Below, in pieces: positions 6,601 through 11,673 of a DNA stretch of 11,673 nucleotides. The stretch lies in the NCBI GenBank assembly GCA_000818945.1, contig KN805401.1, positions 86,196 through 97,868 of the forward strand. Reading direction: 5' to 3'. The notes beneath the pieces are model-generated. The model searched no databases, was not told the DNA's origin, and saw only the letters and a list, made by a program, of their open reading frames with translations. Position 1 is the stretch's first letter, and each line of letters opens with the position of its first letter. The position numbers and the translations under genes are program-made. The stretch comes from Schizochytrium sp. CCTCC M209059. Lineage: Eukaryota; Sar; Bigyra; Thraustochytrida; Thraustochytriidae.

Positions 6601-9600
6601 AGTTCCCCTTTGAGCGACGCAGAAAGATCCTCGTCTAAATGCCGCGAGAGACGCCTTTCCGCAGCATCTGCGCGGGCGAGGGCAGCATCAAGCGCTGTCT
6701 GGAGACTCTCGTTGGCAACACGTTGGTCCGTAGTATGCTGCGTCAGAAGCCGCGCGACTTGCCCTTCATAGGCAGCAATGCGCTTGTTCGCAAGATCAAG
6801 GTCGCTTCGGAGTTTTTCGACGTCCTCTCGCGACGATGTAGACAATGACGATTCTCGAGACAGTGAAGCCGAGGAACTTGCGAGAAGCAATTCCTCGGCT
6901 GTCTTCGCGCGTGCCTCCGTGGCCTCGAGCGCTGCAGTGAATGCGGCTTGCCTCGCTTCTTGTGCCTGAGCTTGCTCCTGCGCAGCCTGTTCGAAGGCTC
7001 GAAGTTGAGCTTGGGCTCTCTCTTCGGCGTGGGTCGCGCGGTCCTCTGCTGCATGAAGGCACGCGCGAAGCGTTTCGAGCACTTCCGCTCCAGTAGCGTC
7101 CTTGTCTCTTCGAAATTCCTCGAGGATTTTCTTGACGATGCTCTCAAACTGCTTCCCCGTGCTTGGGTCATTCTCATGGACTTCTCTCGGCCTGAATCGA
7201 GCGCTTTCAGCGCGTGCGTTCGATTCAGCTCGAGATACAGCCGTCGCAGCGCTTGTCTCTGCACGCTGCGCAGCTTCTCGCGCTGATTCGGCGGCTCTTT
7301 GTGCTTTTTCTAGAGCATCCTCAACTGCAGCACGCTTTGACGAAACTGAAGTTCGTTTCGACCTGCGCGAGTCTTGCAGAGCCGACTCTAGCTTTGTTAT
7401 TGATTCTTTGGCTGCAGTAAGAGATCGCTGTTCCTCGATCAACTGCTCTCTGAGCGTACCGACTTGCGCTTCGAGCTCTCTGCATTCCCGGTCATGTTCC
7501 TCACTTGAAAGGAGAGCCTTTGCTTGGTCCTCCTTGCTCTGCCTCAGCTGTTCTTGCAGTCTGCGCGACTCCTCTTGCAATTCTTCGAGTTGGCCAGAGG
7601 TAGATTCCTGCGCCCCAGGAGGTGACGCCTGCCAGCGCCACCGTTGCAGCGCAGAGTGGCACAAAGGTCTGGTGCGATGCCGCACAAATGCATGGCAGAG
7701 GAAGCGCGCAGCACTTTTCCGCTCCCGCGCAACGCTTTGCCAGCCTCGAAATACCTGACGCAAAACTTTGGCGCGCAGACACGGCCTCTGCACAAAGTTC
7801 GCTGCCCACATGACGAAACCAGCGCGTTTTGCTGCACGGAATTTGGCAGCACCAGTCACAAGTCTCCAGTGGCTCAGCGCGCGGGCCACCGCAATTCGCA
7901 ATGTGCGATGTAGGGCTCGCCAGCAGGTTGTCGCAGCTTTCTTTGCAGTACGCGTTTCGATACGTGTGTCTTTCCAGCGCCGAAAGCTTGTCCAGAGTTG
8001 GCCCTGAGCCTCTATCGCGCGCTCATATTCATTTGCACGTGCTTCAATTCGCCATCGACTGAGAGCTCTTGCGAGCTGTGCTTGACGGTTCATGCGTCGA
8101 AGAATGCAATCGACCCGCTCAAGTTGCTCTGCGCGTCGTTGCTTATGGACGCTGACACGCCATGACGCCCACGACCTGGCCATCTGTACATTGGCCCGTT
8201 TGACAAACATCAAATTGATGTCTTTGAGTGCACTTGTCTGTTCGCTGATGCGGAGTTCCTCCGTGAGATCTTGCAGCTCATCAAGTTGCATCGCAGACGG
8301 CTTTAACTCTTTCTGAATGCCTGCATCTCGCGATGAAGTGCTTTGCGAGGGCTTTTCTGCGTTCCTTTCTTTCCGCATGAGCTGACGCCATGCGGAGAAA
8401 TGGTTTGTCATCTTTCTTGCGGACACCCGGTCCGTGAGATTGCATAGGGCGATGTACCGTCTCCAGCGAGCAATGTGTGCGCGCACAAGCTGCCGTCGGC
8501 GGCTTTCCTGGACGCGAAAGAAAATGCGGGCCATCCACAAAGCTCCTCCTCGCCGTTGTGCGTCGGCGTGATGCGGAGCCATCTCTTTGGGAGCTTTTTT
8601 ACTATTTGCATCCCTTGCGCATGAACTCTTCCAATGCCTGAAAACGGTTCGTTGCAAGCGGAGCAAATGATTCTGGTCAATTTGTTTGTGCACGGCGCCA
8701 AGGTGGAGCGCGACTTGTTTCCACCGGAAAAGAATGCGGCGCGAAGTTGTTTGCATGCGACGCCGATCGAAGCGATCTAGCATGCCTAGACCTGCCTTGA
8801 TGCAGGTTCTTGAACTATGTCTAGATGCCGCAGCACGATTTTCTGACAGTGAATGAGGATCCTCTTGTTCGTCATCGCTCAGAACGATGTCATCTGGATC
8901 AAGTGGCTTGGCGGCCCAGGCTTGTGCGACGCCTTCTTGCATTCGAGCGGACGATTCAGCTCCGACAGGCGAGGTCCCGTTACGAGGAGTGTGCAAAGAG
9001 CCTCTTTTCTTCGCCCGAGGGGAGTCCTCGTCTGCGTCAAAAGACGCGGAAAAGAAGCTTGTGTCTTTGCGACGGTCAAAGCTTCCGAAATCTCTTGACC
9101 ACGACGATGGACTGACGCGCGAATCTGAGGCTGCCGAGGAAGGGCCCGCACTTGGTTGACGTACGGGTGAGCGTTGTCGCCTTGATCGCGGTCTGCTCGT
9201 GAACAGCACAGGGGATCTTGTCGGCATGCGATCATCATCGTCTACAGTGTTGTAGTCGAGCTCATTAATATGCATTGGCCCATCCTGGACTGGGGAAAGG
9301 CGCTGAGCTGACCTTGGTCTTGCCCGGGGAGACGAAGACCTTGCGTGCGGTGACTGATGGCGAGATTCTGAAGAAACTGGTCTTTCTTGTTCTCTGCGTG
9401 CTGCTGACCTTTCAAGTTCTTGGACTCTCATGTCCAGCCTGCGAATTGCGAGCTCGTCATGCATGCGCAAGTCTCGAGTTCCAGACGCAAGCGTTCGCGC
9501 TGCGGACGCAAGACGTGGTGTCGTTGCAGCTGCCTCAATGCGATCGATACGTCGTTGCAGACTGTCCAATTTTCGCTGCCAATTCCTTCTTTGAGGCGAC

Positions 9601-10205
9601 AGAGGAGGACCTACGTCTGTGGCAGCGCTATGTCGAGAAGGCGGGCCCACCGTCGTCGCTCCGAGGGGGTCTTCGTTGTTTTCTGTTGCGTTTGAGCCAC
9701 TTTGGCCAAGATGTGCAATGGGAGAAAGGAGCCGAGGCGGTTCTTCGTCTTCTTTCAAGGATGATGCTCCAAGGTCTTGGCTGGTCTCATAATCATTCCC
9801 GTTGCCAATCTCATTATTAGCATCTTGATCAGCATCTTGATCATCGTCATTGTCTTCCAAAGCATACGGGGGCCGAATATGGACCACGAAGGACCGCTCG
9901 TCGTACCCGAATCGAAGCACGTCACCATCTTGCAAACGCACCGGGCGCTGCCGACGACCGGTAAGGTGCGTCCCATTTACAAAGGTCCCGTTCGTAGACT
10001 CGAGGTCCGCGAGGGAGACAACGAGATTACCGGTCTCGTCGAGGGAGACCTGCAAGTCGGCATGTTTGCTAGATATAGATCTCGAGCTCCGCAGAACAAT
10101 CTCGCACGCCGCCTTTGCGCGTCCCACGCGGTTGCTGCCGACCTGCAGGTCGTACGTTAGTCTTCCGTCGGCGCTGCTCAAGCTGGCGTGTCCGTTCCCG
10201 TTCAT
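3657..10205 (-). CDS. Giant FHA / Sfi1-repeat / coiled-coil protein (2182 aa), probable centrosome or basal-body scaffold
   Basis: The start is the ATG whose complement is at 10203-10205; an in-frame stop (complement TCA 10221-10223) lies five codons upstream, and the stop codon is TGA at 3657-3659. The frame is one uninterrupted exon. Residues 18-108 form an FHA domain, which binds phosphothreonine peptides, with its key residues: G28-R29, S45-x-x-H48, and STNGTFVNG with N72 and N77. Residues 116-475 are disordered, acidic then S/P/R-rich. Sfi1-like repeats (hydrophobic-x-x-W-R/K) have tryptophans at 495, 525, 581, 606, 682, 718, 744, 780, 822 and 856. A coiled coil spans about 866-1235. A second block has tryptophans at 1340, 1373, 1424, 1458, 1501, 1535, 1582, 1619, 1653, 1682, 1712 and 1742. 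Then come G5 (1794-1798), a basic cluster (1853-1865) and a coiled coil (1921-2145). Sfi1 repeats bind centrins along a long helix, so a phospho-regulated centrin scaffold is inferred. S203, S346 and S1834 fit the CDK form S-P-x-R. Confidence 0.92.
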   Translation of the reverse strand: MNGNGHASLSSADGRLTYDLQVGSNRVGRAKAACEIVLRSSRSISSKHADLQVSLDETGNLVVSLADLESTNGTFVNGTHLTGRRQRPVRLQDGDVLRFGYDERSFVVHIRPPYALEDNDDDQDADQDANNEIGNGNDYETSQDLGASSLKEDEEPPRLLSPIAHLGQSGSNATENNEDPLGATTVGPPSRHSAATDVGPPLSPQRRNWQRKLDSLQRRIDRIEAAATTPRLASAARTLASGTRDLRMHDELAIRRLDMRVQELERSAARREQERPVSSESRHQSPHARSSSPRARPRSAQRLSPVQDGPMHINELDYNTVDDDDRMPTRSPVLFTSRPRSRRQRSPVRQPSAGPSSAASDSRVSPSSWSRDFGSFDRRKDTSFFSASFDADEDSPRAKKRGSLHTPRNGTSPVGAESSARMQEGVAQAWAAKPLDPDDIVLSDDEQEDPHSLSENRAAASRHSSRTCIKAGLGMLDRFDRRRMQTTSRRILFRWKQVALHLGAVHKQIDQNHLLRLQRTVFRHWKSSCARDANSKKAPKEMAPHHADAQRRGGALWMARIFFRVQESRRRQLVRAHIARWRRYIALCNLTDRVSARKMTNHFSAWRQLMRKERNAEKPSQSTSSRDAGIQKELKPSAMQLDELQDLTEELRISEQTSALKDINLMFVKRANVQMARSWASWRVSVHKQRRAEQLERVDCILRRMNRQAQLARALSRWRIEARANEYERAIEAQGQLWTSFRRWKDTRIETRTAKKAATTCWRALHRTLRIAVARALSHWRLVTGAAKFRAAKRAGFVMWAANFVQRPCLRAKVLRQVFRGWQSVARERKSAARFLCHAFVRHRTRPLCHSALQRWRWQASPPGAQESTSGQLEELQEESRRLQEQLRQSKEDQAKALLSSEEHDRECRELEAQVGTLREQLIEEQRSLTAAKESITKLESALQDSRRSKRTSVSSKRAAVEDALEKAQRAAESAREAAQRAETSAATAVSRAESNARAESARFRPREVHENDPSTGKQFESIVKKILEEFRRDKDATGAEVLETLRACLHAAEDRATHAEERAQAQLRAFEQAAQEQAQAQEARQAAFTAALEATEARAKTAEELLLASSSASLSRESSLSTSSREDVEKLRSDLDLANKRIAAYEGQVARLLTQHTTDQRVANESLQTALDAALARADAAERRLSRHLDEDLSASLKGELHRLRTQLEEAKCRAVVAEEEAARAKTSTEALQKETKLKDPVTSAEDAPFRARGSSDASKAQTVGVTASLSQDEVTQDVSLRSYDTAPNVCHEASHVDLTGNESHAHHLVLVAAWFGGVRSVLVQRPGKVVLANAFAKWQHSTRLASFRKKRATRSLRHLQHEHLRLIFTVWRQSLNEGRRTRRVLHFTSARYADSTLQQRAFYRLKHALHQRRQLRVTLRAWSSQASRERAKRREHLRAVVARRSHTVKIKVWLAWRAHVSAQHTHDRVLKIFEAYGTIVAEKNQRTRRQLAWASFRAWKHRVIHAKRIRQKALMHMCRTRRIMQLWWAFVRWRKHEGLDDGEHAHLEARLELSRRRCGALVRCIKQHFRHSTRRAFGHWRVWARIQGVLVRQRGKLLRFEAKLRIRMRVGQILRQWRRVAREAGARRRQHLEILRARAEIRLLRETFTLWAAEGQQTKRVSELSSRCASRVLKAAFFGWRELVILRRAGELGLSQRLTSRTLRAVFAAWADGTRLNEAQRSSMRRILRRMKVFVLKMGWRALYEHYIGDRELAQARLRVSGKVRELAERSNRLLADQGELTLDFDAEGEHGGGGGDKAFAFSKDDGFDVPVGDESLPMDEVSPASPSANRSPLRAAVTSPLSSGATRMSRKGRKSKRRKSRRASASVANGDENQENTSMNQARSGTNALEQQQDNRKEVLRFGDPRAALRETSVAEGPEMTLEEQQQMLIEALLGQVQTLAKREEHKRKLLAKIVVPASEGEAKSAKQSRGLVIKHLQEIDALRGELDAVRRVSTEQERAAAKNLRAVCRERDDLEHELKQVQRAAARERQRLESYSRDAERRLDKLNELLSVQAGRVDSYQNSVAGTEALALLRAQVGASRKSESKARARLRDLGEAHMRLRQEHELLVQKFEEVSQQTKLREAVRTLRAQLEDLRARNGLSEHVRRATALFPLSHRARSLTIEEALGHLLATSEPSA
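4812..4826. repeat. (GCC)5 microsatellite coding a Gly5 run
   Basis: Five GCC triplets on the plus strand read as five GGC glycine codons (residues 1794-1798) in the minus-strand FHA/Sfi1 gene, within a disordered acidic linker. Such a run is prone to slippage, with length changes that would stay in frame. Confidence 0.9.
9817..9857. repeat. Short direct repeat coding the acidic D/Q/N tract after the FHA domain
   Basis: AGCATCTTGATC occurs twice in succession, followed by related ATCATCGTC triplets. On the minus strand this encodes the acidic stretch DNDDDQDADQDANNE just after the FHA domain. Simple-sequence expansion of a flexible linker is the likely origin. Confidence 0.75.
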
Positions 10206-10251
10206 GAGGGCGCTTCGCAATCAGCACAAGCGACCTCGACTTTGGCGCGCG

Positions 10252-10617
10252 ATGAGCCCCGTGCTCATCGCTGGCCTGTGGCGTCCTGCAACGTCTCTCG
10301 CGCCGGCGAGCGTGCTTGCAGGCTTGCGACCCCTGCGTGTGGGCTCGTGCGCCAAGTTAGCTACTCCTCACTCCACTTGGCAAGAAGAAGGGGACGAAAA
10401 GACGTTGATGCGTCGGGGACCTTTCGAGGACCCCACACGTGGCACACACTTTCAGAGTGTGTACTTTCTCCTTGCTTGCAAAGGGAGGAAGGGAACCCAA
10501 GCCTCTTCGACCGGGCTCGTTGCCTTGCTACTTGCTGGCGGCGGAGTTGAGCGCGTGATCGTGGATGACCCGGCAGCGGTGCGAATGGCGCAGACGAAAT
10601 GCAGGTCGACGGACTAA
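10252..10617 (+). CDS. Doubtful ORF, 121 aa, mitochondrial-presequence-like N-terminus
   Basis: I do not recognise this product. From ATG 10252 the frame gives 121 residues to TAA 10615-10617; an in-frame ATG at 10204 would make 137. The first 40 residues (MSPVLIAGLWRPATSLAPAS onward) are rich in R, A, L and S and lack acidic residues, as in mitochondrial targeting peptides, and many codons end in G or C. Against it: the frame also continues open far upstream inside the antisense of the FHA gene, no domain is visible, and its start would sit only 46 bp from the opposite-strand ATG, leaving little room for two promoters. It could be a genuine small gene, a first exon, or a chance frame in GC-rich DNA. 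Confidence 0.25.
   Translation: MSPVLIAGLWRPATSLAPASVLAGLRPLRVGSCAKLATPHSTWQEEGDEKTLMRRGPFEDPTRGTHFQSVYFLLACKGRKGTQASSTGLVALLLAGGGVERVIVDDPAAVRMAQTKCRSTD
10444..10462. other. Small hairpin, 7-bp stem and 5-base loop
   Basis: ACACACT (10444-10450) and AGTGTGT (10456-10462) are exact reverse complements around the loop TTCAG. It sits just after the CACGTG motif in the upstream flank of the FHA/Sfi1 gene and would be in its 5' leader if transcription starts further out. Confidence 0.5.
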
Positions 10618-10631
10618 TTAGCAGCTTTTTT

Positions 10632-10678
10632 TGCCCTTTTGATGGAAAGATACCATGACTTCGCGAGGCAAAAGGGCA
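10632..10678. repeat. 10-bp inverted repeat around a candidate start codon
   Basis: TGCCCTTTTG (10632-10641) and CAAAAGGGCA (10669-10678) are exact reverse complements separated by 27 bases. The ATG at 10655-10657 lies in the loop. It may be chance, or an RNA hairpin at the start of the 10655 ORF if that ORF is real. Confidence 0.6.
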
Positions 10679-11041
10679 GAGTCTAGTAGAAAGTTTGAGG
10701 CAGTGCCTCCAGACTTTACTCCAACTCGCGTGCTCTGCCAGCGGCCAGTGTCTCTCAGCGTCTGCATCGACTCGAAGAGCTCCATCCATGTCTTGCCCGA
10801 CCGGCAGCGGCGTAGAGAAATAGGATATTGCTTCGCGTCCACGGAGGTCCTCGCGCCGTTCGCAGCGGCGCTGCAGCTGACCGTGCCGGACTCAGGTTGG
10901 CCCGGGCAACCAAGAACAAGCGATGTGCAGAGCCAGAATCTGCCTCGATCTTTTGCGGCAGCTCGGGGCTCGCGAAATTCCACTGCCGCACCTCCGAGCC
11001 AAGCGCGAGGCCATCAACAGGTTTGTTTCCCTCAAAAATGA
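10655..11041 (+). CDS. Doubtful ORF, 128 aa, unrecognised; antisense frame equally open
   Basis: ATG 10655 (context TACC before it) opens 128 codons to TGA 11039-11041. The middle part (about residues 58-83: REIGYCFASTEVLAPFAAAL and on) is moderately hydrophobic and its codons are almost all G/C-ending, which suggests coding; the ends are low-complexity. However, the opposite strand carries a frame of similar length (10983 to 10618) that also looks protein-like, with a segment KTWMELFESMQTLRDTGRWQ. At most one is likely real and either may be an exon. No family is recognised for either, so function is unassigned. Confidence 0.25.
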   Translation: MTSRGKRAESSRKFEAVPPDFTPTRVLCQRPVSLSVCIDSKSSIHVLPDRQRRREIGYCFASTEVLAPFAAALQLTVPDSGWPGQPRTSDVQSQNLPRSFAAARGSRNSTAAPPSQARGHQQVCFPQK

Positions 11042-11112
11042 GGTTTTCCGAGGCCGGGGGCTACGGCATCCATTCACGGCGCAATGCTGTATCATGGATG
11101 AAGGAGGCTCCG

Positions 11113-11130
11113 TATAGCTAGCTAGCTATA
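11113..11130. repeat. 18-bp perfect palindrome TATAGCTAGCTAGCTATA
   Basis: The sequence equals its reverse complement and contains three overlapping TAGCTA units. Its right end runs into TATAAAGG at 11127-11134, a TATA-box-like match on the plus strand. By symmetry the left end gives TATACG on the minus strand, a poorer match. Confidence 0.9.
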
Positions 11131-11151
11131 AAGGAAGTAGTTCCAGTGGTG

Positions 11152-11169
11152 AGTCGCGGTCGCGCGACT
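11152..11169. other. GC-rich hairpin, 7-bp stem and 4-base loop
   Basis: AGTCGCG (11152-11158) and CGCGACT (11163-11169) pair exactly around GTCG. It lies about 20 bp downstream of the TATA-like palindrome, where a transcription start or 5' leader might be if that TATA is used. Confidence 0.5.
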
Positions 11170-11409
11170 ACAGAATCGTCCATCGCAGTGCGTCAACGCG
11201 GATGCTGGTCGCAGTCGCAAGCGTTCCCATTGGCGGGCACTAGCCCACCCTAATAACGGAAACTCGCCACACTCTTGCCACGGCCGCCGTGTCGCACTGC
11301 TGTGCTTTTCACCCACCCACTGAGGCCGTCAGCACTTTTTGTCGCACTTTTCGCAGCGACTCCCCGCGGTCCCTTCTCGTCGCATCGCTGTCGACGCCAG
11401 CGGCCATTC

Positions 11410-11673
11410 ATGCCAGCTGCAGAAATGAAACCCGCCCCGCGCAGCAGCAATCGCGACGTTTCCTCAACCCTCGAGCCCGGGCTGCGCTCGACGAGGTCTC
11501 CTCGCTCGCCTTCCCCTCGACCTCGGCGTCGTCTTCGCCGTCGTCGTCGCCGTCGCCCACGCAAGCGTCATTTCGACGTTACCGCGTCCACATCCCGCGC
11601 CCCATAAGCCAGTCCGCATCCCCATTTCCGCCTCCGCCTCCGCCGCCGCAGACGAACATCGCGCGGCCGAGCG
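11410..11673 (+). other. Possible 5' part of a further gene, frame unresolved, cut by the right edge
   Basis: This stretch is CT-rich, with a TCG/GTC/CGT triplet run (11527-11557). The three plus frames read it as poly-Arg, poly-Ser or Val/Ala. The frame with ATGs (11410, 11425) gives the poly-Arg version and stops at 11605-11607. The poly-Ser frame is open from 11244 to the window end, giving SFRRYRVHIPRP and then a P7 run, but has no ATG. The third frame, open from 11429 to the end, reads as a signal-peptide-like segment (LGVVFAVVVAVAHAS), also without an ATG. An upstream exon joined by splicing could supply a start, but I cannot fix the junction. It may also be a non-coding leader. Confidence 0.35.

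Larger units (their letters stand above)
10206..10654. promoter_or_regulatory. Upstream flank / presumed promoter and 5' leader of the FHA/Sfi1 gene
   Basis: Read on the minus strand, this is the sequence immediately upstream of ATG 10205. It contains a CACGTG (E-box/G-box) at 10436-10441, a 7-bp-stem hairpin at 10444-10462 and a T7 run at 10626-10632. I see no TATA box at a convincing place for the minus-strand gene. A plus-strand ORF runs through the region and is listed separately. The promoter role is inferred from position only. Confidence 0.35.
11042..11409. other. Spacer with TATA-like palindrome and hairpin, possible promoter for a gene to the right
   Basis: No gene is supported. It holds an 18-bp palindrome (11113-11130) overlapping TATAAAGG, a 7-bp-stem hairpin (11152-11169), and an ATTGG (11229-11233, CCAAT in reverse) followed by GCGGG, which resembles a CCAAT/E2F-type element. 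If a gene begins near 11410, this is where its promoter would be. Confidence 0.35.

Noticed and set aside
7102..7758. 218-codon plus-strand frame
   Set aside because: It is antisense to the Ala/Glu coiled coil of the FHA/Sfi1 gene, rich in S, A, R and C, and has no domain of its own.
10206..10220. Five extra codons upstream giving a TTG start at 10220 for the FHA/Sfi1 gene
   Set aside because: The codon is TTG and is directly preceded by an in-frame stop. Eukaryotic initiation is far more likely at the ATG at 10205.
11250..11564. Minus-strand frame starting with a long poly-Arg run
   Set aside because: The Arg run is the complement of the TCG/GTC triplet repeat and the rest has no protein-like features.

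Overview
The window looks like nuclear DNA from a protist with dense, intron-poor genes. The evidence is a 6.5 kb uninterrupted reading frame for a centrosome/basal-body type protein (FHA domain, Sfi1-like tryptophan repeats, coiled coils), a kinesin-light-chain/nephrocystin-type TPR array, a ZnT-like cation transporter relative, AT-richer spacers and no sign of operons or Shine-Dalgarno sites. A stramenopile such as a thraustochytrid would fit, but that is inference from gene style, not from a marker gene. Sfi1-like repeats bind centrin, so a centriole- or spindle-pole-bearing cell is implied.

Layout from left to right. Positions 1-930 hold the 3' part of a TPR protein: seven 126-bp units, the last four identical base for base, ending abruptly in an 11-residue unrelated tail. 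Positions 931-2136 are mostly non-coding, with one possible 124-residue secreted protein (1374-1748), a G10 tract and a 16-bp palindrome. Positions 2137-3156 encode a six-helix cation-diffusion-facilitator (ZnT) relative with an acidic N-terminal tail, one missing metal ligand and almost no C-terminal domain. Positions 3157-3656 separate this gene from the convergent large gene and contain three related 27-28-bp repeats.

Positions 3657-10205 (minus strand) encode the largest and most interesting product, a 2182-residue protein. It carries an N-terminal FHA phosphopeptide-binding domain, a long disordered linker, two blocks of Sfi1-like repeats split by a long coiled coil, a basic/acidic disordered stretch and a C-terminal coiled coil. 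I suggest a phospho-regulated scaffold for centrin filaments at a centrosome or basal body. Positions 10206-11673 are the upstream flank of this gene. They hold several short competing reading frames that cannot be settled by eye, a TATA-like palindrome, small hairpins and a TCG-rich stretch at the right edge that may be part of a further gene cut by the window.

The three well-supported genes share no obvious pathway. I see no rRNA, tRNA, CRISPR array, transposase or virus-like gene.
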